From: Delphinus delphis
Lineage: Eukaryota; Chordata; Mammalia; Artiodactyla; Delphinidae
Direction: 5' to 3'
DNA length: 64,000 nt
Assembly (NCBI RefSeq): GCF_949987515.2
Contig: NC_082694.2
Location: forward strand, 39,142,451 to 39,206,450
Shown here: positions 37,001 through 52,000 of the stretch, piece by piece
Layout: every line of letters begins with the position of its first letter
How positions within the stretch are numbered: the first letter of the stretch is position 1
The notes under the pieces: generated by a model
Seen by the model: only the letters and a program-made list of their open reading frames with translations
What the model was told of the DNA's origin: nothing
The model's database searches: none
Program-made: the position numbers and the translations under genes

Positions 37001-40000
37001 GCAAAAATGTACGCATCTCGAAAACATTATGTGAGCAAAAGGAACTAGATGTAAAATATATACCACATGATCCATTTATATGAAAATTCTAGAAAAGATT
37101 AATTGATGGCAAAGAAAGCAAATTAATAGCTGACTGGAGCCAGAGATGGGAGAGGGAATTGACCGGGAAGTGGACAACGAAATTTTGTAGTTAATAGTGG
37201 CAGTAGTAGAAATATTCCTTATCTTGATTGTGGTGGTGTTACATATATCTGGGTAGATCCTACTGTATGTAAATGAGACCTCAAGAAAAGTTTATTTAAA
37301 ATCTTTTAAAATAGCACATAAAAGAAAAATAAACTCGTAATAAACCAGGAATGGGAATGAAGATATATTTATTATAAATCACAATATCACAGAAACCCAG
37401 AGAGGTAAGTTCAGAATAAGAGGACTCTTTTTTCCAGATATAGCTTGCCAATTTTGTAAGAGGTAGCTAAGACGATGAGAAACCAAGTTGAACTCTCAAT
37501 AGACTACAGGCAAAAAATAAAGGAGTTCAGGGTCTGCTAAGGATGGAGAATCTGATAAATGCCCAGTGCTTTGGTTGGGGCTCTGGAGGAGCTATACCCT
37601 AGGAGTAAGGGTGAACTGGATGCAGAGATACCAGACCTCACCTAAATCATTCACTAATTTTAGATGATCTGGGACTGCTAGTGTGACAAGCCACCCACCA
37701 TAAGAAAGTCTTCTGAAGGGAGAAAACACCCTGGACCTAAACAACTTTGCATATAGGATGACTGGTATTCTATTTTAAATAAGCAGGCATAAGAAGAGAC
37801 AAAGTAATTTTTTTTTAAAGAAAAGAAAAACAACAGACTATAGAAACAGACCACAAAGGTTCCAAATAATGAAGTTTTCAGATACATGATTTAAAATAAC
37901 TACACTTAATAAATGTAAGGAGTTAAAGACAATATTGAGAGTTTAGTAGAGTACTTGAAACTATTGGAAAAGGAACCAAACAAAATTCTAGAACTGAAAA
38001 ATACAGTAAACTGAAATTTTAAACGTCATCAAATTTATCAACTGTTTTATAGAAAACACTTTGTGTCTTGTCTTTCTATATAAGCCAAGGACTAAAATCT
38101 ATTTACGAATATTTTATACTAAGAGTTTTCTAAGTGTTGATTTACATTAAAGTCTTTAGTCCATTTGAAAGCTGATTTTTATATATGGCGAGAGGTGGGA
38201 ATCCAACTTAATCATTTTTTCCAGCTTTGCTTATCAAATATTTCCTCCCTTTCTCTTGATCTGACATGCCACCACTGTCATTTACTAAAGTTTCATATTT
38301 TCTTAAGTCTGTTTCTGGGCTCTCAATTTTACTCCACTGGTCAATTTGCCTATTGTTACCCCAATATTACTTAATTAGTACTTATTCATAATAAACCCTA
38401 ATATCTCGTAAGTATTTCTTCAGAATAAACCCTAATATCTGATAAGGTCAGTTTTTCATCACTATTCCTCCTCTATAAATTATCCTCCTTTTCCTGTTCA
38501 GAATCATCTTATCACTTTAGTGAAAAATCTTGTTGGGAGTTGTTTGGAATTTCACTGAACCATATATCAATTTGGGAAAAAATGCAATGTTTATAATATT
38601 GATATTAAAGAATATGATATACCTCTCCATCTATTTAGGTGTTCTCTATTATCTCATAATAAAATTTTATAATTTTCTCTAAAGAAATCTTGATCATCAT
38701 TTCTTAGAGTTGTTGCTAGGTATTTTATATTTTCTGACAATATTTTCTTTAATTATTTGCTGCTGATGTATAGAAATGTAACTGAATTTTGTATGTTAAT
38801 TGTACAATGCATTCACCCTTTTAAACATTATATTAATAATCTGTATATCCTTTCGAGTTTTCACTGTAAATAATAGCTTCCAATAATTACAGTTTTATTT
38901 CTTCATTTTTGATCAGCTCTGTGCACTGGTTACAATCTCCAGTACAATGTGGAATAGAAGTGGCAAGAGTGCACATCCTTTTCTCATTCCTAACTTTAAA
39001 GTGAATGCTCTGGATGTTTCCTCCACTTAGATAATGCTTGCAGTAGGCTTTTAAATATATAGCATGATACAGAATGTCTTATTTTAAAAATTCTGCAATG
39101 TGAAAAATGATAGTTGAAAAATCTAGCAAAAGAAAGCATGAGACCAATCAAATTCTCTTAAATTTCTCTTAAACTAGTTTAAAATTTCCCTTTATATGTG
39201 ATCAAAAAGATACATACAAGGTAACAATTATTCTCCTTAATCTATCTTTAGCAATAAATGTCACTCCTTAGTCCTAAGAGCAGTGTATATGCAATAAGAA
39301 TTTCATTTTTATCAAAAAGATATGATCATGATTTATTTGTTTTCAAAGTAGGGATTAAATTTTTTAAATCAATTATAACACCTACTAGCTCTAGAGATGT
39401 GACTTTTCTAAAATTTTAATTATTGCTAAATATTACTAAAATTTAAAAAGTAATTAACAGAGCAAAAATGTACAGTATATAGATTAACAATTTTAAGAGC
39501 TATGTCTTATTTAAGGGGAAAAAACCAAAGTTTAGTTATAATTCTTTTAATTTCTGTTACTTAAAATGTATAGTTATAATAAAAGCTAACATTTAAGCGC
39601 TTGTGTGCCAGGCAAAAGGTAAATGGTCATAGCAGTCTATCATTAATTACTCATTCTTTCAACGTATTTATTGGGCTTCTATTATGTGCTAAAACAAATG
39701 CTAGACAGAGATATGAAAAGACAGCCTGCCCTTAGTGAGATTAGTGTCTGGATGAGAAACAGATGCATAAACTAAAATTACATAATGTAACGTGAAAAGT
39801 GTTATAATGGGAGTATGTTCAAGGAGTACTGAAGGCATAAAAGTGCCCCAAGTTCTGCACAGTGTAATAAAGAAGGCTTTCTAAAATGACTGCAATGAAG
39901 GATAATGAAGTACACAAGAGCTTTTTTTTCTTCTTGCTGTTTAGGCTTTAAGTTTTAAGTGGTGAGGAAAGGCTCTTATTTTCTTGTATTAAACCAGACT

Positions 40001-43000
40001 TTTAGAGACAAGAATCTGTTAAGAGACTACCTGTCTTTTTAAACTGTATTCTCTTTCAGACTACCAAAATAAAATAATCCCCCCAAACCCAACTGCAAAA
40101 CAGCCTTTGTGCTCTCACAACAACTCAATGTCCTCTGTACATGGAAAAAAAGTAAAGTGACTAATAAAACAGAATTGCAAATACTTTATTGTAAAAATCT
40201 TATGGATTTTAATCACTGAATATTAGAATTCCTTATATGTCATTAAATACATAGTTAGAAAGTGACAATTAAAAAATTTTTCCCTGCTTTTGCAGTAAGA
40301 GTCCCCTATGAAGTCTAACTGACATTTTTTTGGTGCCAGCTAAATGGACACTGTTAAAATTTGATAATGGAGCCCTTAAATAAATTCCTCACACAATTTA
40401 GACTTCAGCACGTTATTAGATAATTTGAACAGGTATTTTACATGAAGCCTCAAGTTTAATACTACTTGACTGTTATATGTCCCTATCTGCAAGAGACAGT
40501 TCCTGTTTTAAAGAACTAATGGCAAGAAAGATAAGGACTCGCCTTAAAACATCCTAGATACATGCAAAGTAAAAATAATTTTTAATAGTCTTTGCATTTT
40601 CACATATTTGATCTTTAGGGAACAGACTGTCATAATGAGATAGTCTATAGACCAGAATTTGTAGACCCTATTCTGCTAAACATTTCCAATTCCATTGTTT
40701 CTATATATCATAAAGATATAACACAAAGTCGGCTAGTATCTTGTTATCTTTACCAGTATAATTTTCCTGTGTTAAGTGATACATCTATAAAAAAGTGTCA
40801 GTTCAGCTCTGACAAATTCCTACATAAGTGGTAGAATTTACCAGTATATCCTGAAAATAGCATAGAATAAACAACCAAGAAAGGTCTATAGCTGAGTTCA
40901 GATTATTTTAATTAGTTTTTAGGGTTTTGAGTTTTTTCAGGGGGATTAACCATATTAGAATATGTACAGCACTTTGGGAAAACAGAATACTTTGCTCTGA
41001 GAAGGTCACAGATAGCTTGAAAGAAGTGTCCCTTAAACTTGAGGGATGAGCAGAAAGAATTCACCATGTAGATTAAGGTATTTCATGCTAGGAACTGCAC
41101 GTATAAGAACACAGTAGCAAGAAAAAATATGGCTCTTCCAACATGACAAGTAATTCAGAATGGCCAAAAGTTCAGATGGCATGTGTACACTCAGTGCTAG
41201 GGGAAGGACGGACAGGAAGTTGAGGCAGAGGATGACAGCTAGAAATGACGCTGGAATGGAAAACAAGGATCAGATTATGAAGGGCTTTAAATGCCATGCT
41301 TGAGAAACTGAATCTAGCAAGTATATCAGGGTTTCTCAAAGTGTGGTCCATGGATCACTTGCATTAGAATCATCTAGGGCAGAGATTTTCAAATTGTAGT
41401 TTGAGACCCAATGGTCATAAAATTAATTTAGTGGCTTCATTAAGCATTGTCTTAAAAAAAAAGAAAAAGAAATGGAATTGAATAGAATAGAAAGCATACT
41501 GCATGTACTAAGAGTTTAGGACCCATTGGTCATAAAATTAATTTACTGGGTTGGACATGCATTTACTTTAAAAAAAAATCAAATGGAAAGGAATGGATTA
41601 GAGAGTATACTGCATGTAGTAAGAATATTGTTTTTTATCTATGTGTGTACATGTGCATGTGTATGTATTGAGTAGACAAATAAAATCTATTTCCTACTGT
41701 GAGCTGCAGTTAAGAAACACGGATCTAGAGGCTTCTTAAAATGCAGAGCCCAAGGCCCCACATCAGACCTATCAAATTAGGGGAAATGTGGCCTGGATTC
41801 TACATTTTTAGCAAGTACTAAGGGATTCCTATGCACATTCAAATTGAGAGTCACTGGTGAAGATGATGTGGAGTCACTGAAGGATAATAAGCAGAGTTCT
41901 GAACTGATTCATATTGGTTTCAGAAGAATCTTTCTGGATGTAGAGTGTATAAACTGCTTGGAGGGTGATCTAGAATAGAGGCAGGAACACAAGTTTAGAG
42001 GCTATCAATAACAGTCCAGGCTAAAAACTGATGTAAGCTTACATTCCTACAATGGTAGTGAGAAAAACAGAGACGACTGAGAGATGGTCAGGGTAGATGA
42101 ACAAAACAGTTTTTCTGGAATAGAGAATGGTTCATGAAGAGGAGCAGTGGACAAGAAGGTAGGAAAGATATGTTGGAGCTACATGTGGAAGATTTCCAAT
42201 TTAGGGCCATTTCGTTTTTAAACTATTTAAGGAGCCATTGCAACTTTTTAATCACAATAATATAGTGATTATATTAATATAATCAATAATAATATAATAT
42301 CAATAATCAATAATAATATATAATCACAATAATAAAGCACTGTTCTAAGATTATTCTAATGGGTGGGGGCGGGGAGTTAATACAACAGTTAATACAACAA
42401 GCATAGTTGAGATAAAGCAATGTGCCTGAGAGCCAGGCTACCTGTTTTCAAATCCTAGCTCCACCAGGTATTATTTCCTTAGGATAATTTTCAAAAGTGG
42501 AAAATTTCTGGGTCAAGAGTATGCTCATTTAAAATTTTGATTTATTGCTAAAGTAAAAGGCCAACTTTTAAATTAAAGTGGCCATCAAGTCTAGGCATAG
42601 TATGAAACAGGGATAATGCAGTATAAAACAAGGAGATTATAAATAATAGCTACCATTTATTAAGTATTATTTGTATGTCAAGGAGTAAATGTTAAGTACT
42701 TTATGTACACTATTTTATTTAATCTCTGCTTTACAGAAGAGAAAACCAAAGCTTTGGTTACTTAACTTTCCCAAGTCACGTAGCATGTACAAGTGGCAAT
42801 GCTGGAATTCAAATCCAGATCTCCTGACTCCAGTGGAAAGGGCATTTAAAACAGAAAATGCAGGAGTCAAAAGGCAGATGGGCCATCTGTGGAAGTTTGG
42901 GGGGTTTTCTGATTTTTGTTTTTACCAATCCAGAACAAGGCATGATATTAATAACATATACTCATATAGCACTTAGAATAGTTCCTAGTACATAATTAGT

Positions 43001-46000
43001 GTTTTACATATTTTAGTTCATTTAATTCTTATAACAACATATGAAGTAGGTACTATTATTATCTCTACTTTATAAATAAGGAAATGAAGGCATAGAAAAT
43101 ATTTAAGGAAAAAAAAATCACACAAGTGGGACTTCCCTGGTGGCCCAGTGGTTAAGAATCCGCCTGCCAATGCAGGGGACACAGGTTTGAGCCCTGGTCC
43201 GGGAAGATCCCACATGCCACAGAGCAACTAAGTAACTGAGACCATGCACCACAACTACTGAGCCTGCATGCCACTACGACTGAAGCCCACGCGCCTAGAG
43301 CCCATGCTCTACAACGAGAGAAGCCACCACAATGAGAAGCCCACACACCACAACGAAAAGTAGCCCCTGCTCACTGCAACTAGAGAAAGCCCGCGCGCAG
43401 CAACGAAGACCCAACACAGCCAAAAATAAATAAATAAATAAATTTATTTTTTTTTAAAAAATCACACAAGAGTTCAAAGTCTATATTCAATGGAGTTTTT
43501 TCAGTAAATTGAAAATAACTTAAATGTTTATTAATAGATGACTAGATAAACAAATTAAAGCCTACCCAAACCACAGAATACTGTTAAAAAGTAAACTAGA
43601 TTTATAAGTACTAATATGGAAAGATGTTTAAGATATATTCCTGAGTGAAAAGTACGAAGTAGTAGATTAGGAAGTGTAACATGACTCCATTTGTATAAAA
43701 AATACATGTGTGTGTATATATATACATGACACATGTATAAAGAAAATTCTAGAAAACTTTACATCAAATTTAACAGTAGTCTCTTACAGTGAGTAATACT
43801 GAAGAGAAAGAAGGGAACTTTTGCGTTATACTAAATAGTATGAAAAATAAAGACCTAGAGAAAAGAGATGCAGACCTTATAATTCATAAAAACACTACTT
43901 GTCTATGAGGATATTCTTTAAATTATCATCATATCCCTGAAATTATTTTTAAACTACCACAAAAAACACAAACTAACAATATAAGGATATCTTAAATATG
44001 ACAAAGAAATCTATTCTTTGAAAATTTTATAGTTGTTCAATACCTGAATCATGCAGATTTAAGTGGCTGCAGATGACTTTACAATGGAGACCACTGTAGT
44101 GTAGGGTGTCAGCTTGGTAGTCATTTTTCTATTCAAGAAATATAGCCCTCACCTATTCTGTAGCAATTGTGGCATCATTACCAGGTGCTACACCAGACAG
44201 TGCCATCCCCAACAAAATCCACTGAACAGTAAATATCTAGCCGTACACACAAATATACTATGAAAATATTTTGTATAGCCTCTACTATTTCTATACTACT
44301 TCCACATTGGGATTAGTTTAAGTTTCACTGTTGAATATGCCCTTGAGTTAAATGCACTCCAATACCTTATAACCACAGTGCCTATTCAATATTCAGAGGG
44401 GGGAGTATATATCGTCTGCTGGAGTGGCAAAAGGAAGGCCACATTCCAAAAGAATCGGAATATTTTTGAGAGGGTTTTCTTATAGAAAACAATGAAACTC
44501 TTCACTGATAGTAGAAAGCCTTGTGTGAATAAGATTTTTTTTTTCAATACTGAAGCATTTTAAATATACTTTAATCCTCATTTACAGGTGTAAGACAAGT
44601 ATATAAGTTAACACAGAACTTAAGATAGCTTTTAAAGCACAGGTTGAAGATACAAATAGAAATCATTTATCACAATAAGTCAATATCCAAATAATAGAAT
44701 TAATTAAATCAAACATACTTACCATTGAAAGGATTGATTCCTGCCCTTATTCTTGAAATAATAGCTTCTTTTACTTCTTTTTTTTTTACACATCGAATAC
44801 CCAAATTTTGAAAACTAGAAGGAAAACACAGAACTTTCAAATTTCCTTATAGCTGAATACAAGGACACATAAATGAGGTTTTATTAAAGGATACTGCAAA
44901 AATCAAGCATATAACCAGCACTGAAAGGTCATCATAATGTCAGATGGAGATATTAAAAACATGAAGTACATTTCCAATTGCTATGATAAAGATGTGAGGA
45001 TAAAAAAATGGGGCTATATTTCTAAGAGAACTGTTAAAAGAAAAGCAGTGTATACTTTATCACTTTTACATACAGTATTTTATGGTTAGATCTTACTAAT
45101 ATTCCTGCATCAAATATACCAAAGTGGACAAAGATTAAGAGGAAAGCAACACCAAAAAGCTAAAATTCACCTCCCAAATGAATTCATAATCAAATCAATA
45201 AAATCTGTACATTTGATAATGTAAAGCAAAAGCTGTAAAAAGATGCCCACAGGCTGACACCTACAGGTATAGTTTTGCTGAGCTCATAAAAGTGTTGACT
45301 ACATTTTTAAAAAATGTGCGTAGACTACCAACATTTAAAAACCAGGTAACTGCATATAAACATTCTGGATTTCTGGCTTCTCTTGAACATTTTAAAGGTC
45401 TGGCAACAGCAGATTGGCACAGAAACACCTGGCTGGAGCTAAGCACCTGCAGCCCCATTTATACAGGGCTCTGCAGTTCGCTACAGTGCCTGCTAATCCT
45501 CTTACACCTCAACCTCTCCACTCCATGGACATCTGGTTTTTGACTTCAAATGACTTCACGGCCAGCAGCAGTGGAATATGTTTTGTGCCTTATCATATGA
45601 AGTTATAATAATCATTCATCATAAGAAAGCATCAAACTACATATTTTTTTCATTAGAAAGATATTTAATACCAACAATAATATTTAACAAAAGTTTCAAA
45701 ATGTCATTTATGGAAAATTTCTCAACTGCTACAAATATTACTAATTTGCATATGTGTAGTACAGATGATGGTGGGGGGAACTCCCCTACCACCACCAGTC
45801 ATACTTGTTCCCACATGGAAAAACCATGACATCATTAAAGTTGGGTGGGTGTGAATAAGGAAGCAAAACTTGGTTATACTAACATTACTATTTGTTCAAA
45901 CTTGACATGGCCCTTTGCACCAGGAGGTCGCTTGCCTTGTTTGCCCCCTCCATGCACTGTTGTCTTATTGTTCATGCTCTTCACATTCACCACACCTGTG

Positions 46001-49000
46001 ATTTTGTTAGCACCTAAAATATCTTTAACATTTCCTTCTTCTGCCTCCAATAATTAAAAAGTCAATCTTGAACTTGTAATCCTTTCTCGAAACCCTGAAA
46101 TCATGATTGTCTTCCTCAAAAGTATTCCACTTCTTTGAAAGATTCTTAGGTTGGTTCTCACTTTTTCTTTGACAAAAGATTTTAAAGAACTCTTTGTTTT
46201 TATATATTTATACACTACTTGACAGTTTCATCTGAATAATCATATTTGACTCCTATTCACACACTGAAATTCTGACATGAGGAAACCAAGGATCACAGAG
46301 ATTATCTGAATCAATTACTCATTCATTCATAGTCATTCAACAAGTTCTGGGGTTCCTACTACGTACCAAAAACTCTGGTAAGTAATGGGAGTATACAATC
46401 CCTCCTCTCGTGGAGCTTACAGTCTAGAGCAGGGGTTGGCAAACTATAGCCCATGGACTAAATCTGGCCCACCACCTACCTGTTCTTGTAAATAAAGTTT
46501 TACTCGAACAAACTTATTTGTTGGCATATTATCTACAGGTACTTTCATGCCACAACAGCAGAGTTGAGCAGGTACAGTAGAGACCACAGGGCCTGCAAAG
46601 CCTAAAATATTTACTGTCTGGTCCTTTACAGAAAAAGTTTGCTGAAACTTTTTTTCTAGTGAAACAGACATGAAGTAATCACACACCAAGATGCTAAACT
46701 GAAATCATGACAAGTTTTATAAAGGAGATACACATTATGTCACAGGAACCTATGATGGGAGAGAGTTGATCAATTAGTATGTTGGTGATGGAGTCATGGA
46801 GAGGAGTGGATAGATTCAAGACCTATTTAGGAGGTACCTGTTAGTGAATTCAACGTGTGCACCTCTGTGAGGAGGTGTCAAGGATGACACCTATGTTTGG
46901 GGCTTTTACAGCAACTAGTAAAACAAGGTACACTGGAAGACCAATTTTGAGAGGAAAGAGGTATATATGATCAGGGTAAGATCATAGTTCGGGGCATATT
47001 CTATTTGAGGTGCTTTTGAGCTATTTAAGAGAATATGTCAAAAAGGCAATCACCCTTATTACCATTCCCTACTGAAAGAAACCAGGGATCCTTAGAAACA
47101 ACTGAAGATTTCAAGGCTTGGGCAAGAAAAGTACGAGTAAGTCTTGAACACTTCGCTGTGTCAGAAAGTAAAGAAGTGCTCGAAGAAAGATGGGGACATA
47201 TCAAAAGGACACAGGAAACAGTTTGAAGGGGCTTGCCTTGGTCAAGTTTGGGTCAATTTGAAAATCAAAATAATAATGCTAGTAATGGACTAGCATTCAA
47301 TTATAATACACTGAATAAAAGAATCCATGAGTCTATAGTGTTATTTTTTCAACTGAGGTAGGGGAAGATGGAAAAGTTCTTTACAATAGAATGCCAATTA
47401 ATATCACCAATGGGAAAAAACTAATATAGCGTCTCAATTTTGAGAATAATACAGCATCACCTCTGTAGATTGCTCATCCAAAATATTTCATATTAACATG
47501 AAATTATTATTCATGGTAATATGGACATAATCATGAGCAACCATTCAGACTAATCCACATTGAACAACATTCTTCAAAACAACCTAAACTCTTCAAAAAT
47601 GTTAATGTCATGAAAGACCAACAAAGGCCAAGAAACTGTTCTAAATCAAAGGAGACTAAATAAGCATGACACCTAAAAATAATGTATGATCCTTAACAGG
47701 ATCTTGGATTGAGGGGAAGGGTAGGACAGCCCTAACAGGCATTATTGGGCATCACCGGACATAATTAAGGTAGTCCAAAAATTTAACTGCCTGTAACTGG
47801 GATTGAGAAAGAACAGCCAGAGAAGTAAGAAGTAAAACAGGAAAGTTTGTTCTCACTAAATCAGAAATCAAGGAATAATAATGTTCCAATAAAGGAGTAA
47901 TCTACAATGTAAAATGCTATTGGGAGGTCAAATAATATAAGCAGGAAATACTTCTTGCCAAGTTTGTATAACTAGATAGTTTATGTTTTGTGTTGTTACT
48001 GAAAGAGGAATATTTTTAAAGTATACTTTCTAAATGGTTACTGCTAGTATTTAAGGAGGCTACTAATCTTTTCCTGTTGCAATTGGTTTCATTTTTCCTC
48101 AAAGGCAACACATGTTCGTTACAAAAAATGAATTATAAAATAAACACCAGTTAAAAGAACATAAAACCCCACAATTCTTCCCACCCAGAGACAACTACTA
48201 TCAATACCTTAGTGTTTATACTACTATGTGTATGTACACATTTACTTTTGAAAAAATTATTTATCATGTACACCTGAAACTAAAACAACATTGTTAATCA
48301 ACGATGCTCCAATATAAAATGAAAATTAAAAAAATTATTTATCACACATTGTTTTAAAGCCCTATTTTATTTATCTAAATATTGGGAATATCATTCTATA
48401 CAAAGACATATTTGCAAGGTTATTTTTAAGGCTACATAGGAGTACACTGCATGGATATACCAGTTTATTTAACTAATCCCCCTTTGTTTATTATCTGGAT
48501 TGCTTCTAACTTTTTGCCATCACAAACAAAGCTTCAATGAACATCGTTATAGCTAAATTTCTGAACATGCTTAATTAGAAATTATTTCCTCAGGATAAAT
48601 TCCTAGAAATAGAATTGCTAGTTCAAGAGACATTCATATTTTTCAGGCTTTTGCTATGTAGTTGTTAAAATGCCTATCAGAAAGATTATATTTATTTACA
48701 CTCTCACCAATAGGATGAATGGATCCATCCAGCAGCCTCAAACACAAAGTATTATATACTTTTTTAAAATCTTAGAACTATTGCTGTATGTTAATTTTAT
48801 AACTGCCCTTTTCAAATAATAATTCCAGTTTTCCAGTTGATTTTCTCACATCTGGCAATTTTTAAGTTAACTATCAATGAAAAGAGAGTAAAAATTTATG
48901 AAAGAAAATATTTCATAAGTTGTTCAAACTAAGAAAAAAAATCGCAGCATAAAATAAGTTTGTTTACTTTTAGTTACAATAAAGAAGTATTCCTGCTACC

Positions 49001-52000
49001 ATCATGGACTGTGTCTACTAATAAAGAATGAAAGGGTAGTTCCAATGCAAATGATAAGAAAATGTAAATGTATACTATAGTAAGTAGAAGTACAGTGAGG
49101 AATTAGTTTATTCTGCTAAAAAATAACAGATGTACATGGATAGGAATCAAGAGCATTCATTCTATGCTTATCCTATTCCTAAAAATGTCTGTGACTGTGT
49201 ACTTACAACAAAGGTCTGCGTTCTTGTCCAAATTCTGCTTCATAGTAGCCATCTCTGCAGTCTTTTCCTACTAAATCATGAGGATGAGGTTTATGTGGGA
49301 TATTCTTTGTTACTAATGTAATTCTCACTTTTCCTTTTCCATAGTAGTTCATAATCTGAAAAGGGGGGAAATTAAATATATGATCCATAAATACATCTCA
49401 TTAAGAACTGATCTACAAAATGAGAGTTCAATTTATATAATACAGTTAGCACTGGATAAATAAAGTCCAATTGACTGGCAACTGCAGTTTGGATGAAACT
49501 TTACAGAGAATACCAGTAGAGGAGAATTTTACCTCTCAGTTCCTTGGCATATTATTTTGTGCCCTAATTCAATTGGTCATATCATCTGATTTCTGCTTAT
49601 TTTCCTTTGAAAACAAGTAAAATTACACCAAAATATTATCACAGAGCATGAGGAAATTCTAAGATGTTGAGTCACTGAATGCCATGCTCTTATATTCATT
49701 GTCATACCATAAACATCCCTTCAAAGTATATATTTAGGGCTTCCCTGGTGGCACAGTGGCTAAGAATCCACCTGCCAATGCAGGGGACACAGGTTGGAGC
49801 CCTGGTCTGGGAAGATCCCACATGCCACGGAGCAACAAAGCCCGTGCACCACAACTACTGAGGCTATGCTCTAGAGCCCGCAAGATACAACTACTGAGCC
49901 CGCGTGCTGCAACTACTGAAGCCGGTGCGCCTAGAGCCTGTGCTCCACAAGAGAAGCCACGGCAATAAGACGCCCACGCACCGCAACGAAGAGTAGCCCT
50001 CACTCGCCGCAACTAGAGAAAGCCCACACGCAGCAATGAAGACCCAATGCAGCCAAAAAACAAAAAAGTATATATTTAAGCCATAATGGAAATGATAACA
50101 CACAAATATGATCATTTTACTTAATACATTACATTCCATTTAAAAAAATATTTGTTAATCAGTAAGCATACTGCAAGTGTTCACTGTATAACAGGCAATA
50201 AATCTAGTTGAGTTTTGCAAAATTAAGTTTTCACACAGAACACTGAGAAAGAAGAGAAGAGTTAAACATGGGAGAGGACGGAAGCATGTGGGGATGAGCT
50301 AATGTTTAGGTTGGAAGCTGGCAAATTTGCAAGCACAAATGACAAGGCAGTTAAGTAAGAATAGGTGGTTTCACAGGTAAAAGGGCATTAAAATTCATAA
50401 TTTTGAATTTAAACTTAATTTGAACAGTAACCAGAAAGTATTTATTGCTTTTCTGAATAAAAGAGAAGGTAACAACTTAAATGTGTAAGGCTGGGAATTC
50501 CCTGGCGGTCCAGTGGTTAGGATTCTGTGCTTCCATTGCAGGGGCACAGGTTCGATCCCTGGTTGGGGAACTAAGATCCTGTAAGCCGTGTGGTGCAGCC
50601 AAAAAAAAAAAAGAAAAAAGAAAAAAGCATAAGGTAGGCTAATGTAGAACTCAAGCTGCAAAGTTGTTTAGAACATACTGGAATGGTAAGGATATAGACC
50701 TTAGAAATATTAAAGAGAATGTATAGAATAAGCTGAATTATGGAGAAGAGCTAAAATTCGCTCTTAAAGGAATAGAAGATTACTGTTTTCTTATTTACCT
50801 TTTATTAGCACCTCTCCCATTTTAACATTATATAAAAAGACTTAGATCTAACTCAAATCCATATTGCTAACAAAAAAGTGTGATAGAAGATTGGAATTTG
50901 TAATTCAATATGTAATTTTGCCATTGGCTTGTTATATAACTTAGCATTTCCTTTAAGTTCAATAGAGTAAACTCTGTAAATAATCTAGTTATAAAATAGT
51001 GAATTCAGATCTGCTGATGAAACATTGAATAAAACTTTTCAAAAATCCACTCTGCCATTAAGGTTTTAAATTGGCATTTAAAGAATAAAAAAAAAATCAT
51101 TAAAAACTGAAGGAAATGTATATAAATATTAAGATACAAATATGGTATAGTTTATAATTATAGTATATTACCAAAGTCAAACTGCTTTCGAAATTTATGC
51201 TAATATGAAAAAACTATATTTAAAAAGTGACAATATTTCAAATCAGTCAAGGCAACCCAGAGTATCAAGGATAGGCAATAAAGGTAAGGGGGAAAAAAGA
51301 CAAAAAATGTTCTCTTTTTACATAGACCCTAGATTAACCAAGTGACTGCAGGAAGAATTCTAATTGAATTCCCAAATCCATGTTTTCAATCTACAGAACA
51401 ATTCTGATCACCTCTGCAAGGAGAGAATGCTTTTTCCTCATTAGCTTTTTGTTCCGTGAAAGGGATCATCATCCAAAAGCTGCCAATGTATACTAAGCAC
51501 TGGGAATCACTCTACTTAGATTAACACACAATGTATAACTATCCACAGGGATGAAGAATCCATGCTGTACTTAATAAATGTCCCTAGAATTCTATGCAGT
51601 ATATAGATCAATTAAAAAGAAAAAAAAGGAAGAAAAGCTGCTGGAGATCACTGTGAAGAAGCTGGGTCTTTAACATAGTTGCTGTAGCTAAAATATGAAG
51701 CAACTAAGAGACAGACACACACAGGAGAATGGTCTATTACCTGGATAGATGGGTATGTTCGGTTGTTGTCTGTGCTGTGCTCCCCTGGAATGCTGCCTGC
51801 TGATCGCCCTTCACATTTGTATCTAAAACGCATTCCCCTCTGCCTGGGTTGTTCAATTATCTCTATACGTGGTTCATTACCACCTGAAAATTTTAAAAGG
51901 GGGGAGGGTGAGATTAAAATAGGAATGATAATGGATATTGACCATTTTGTTTTTTATAAAACAGTAGACTAAAAAATTTTCCCTCTCAATATTAAATAAC

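Noticed and set aside
47035..47226. 63-residue open frame with charged residues
   Set aside because: It sits in an ancient dispersed repeat, is short, and matches no family I know.
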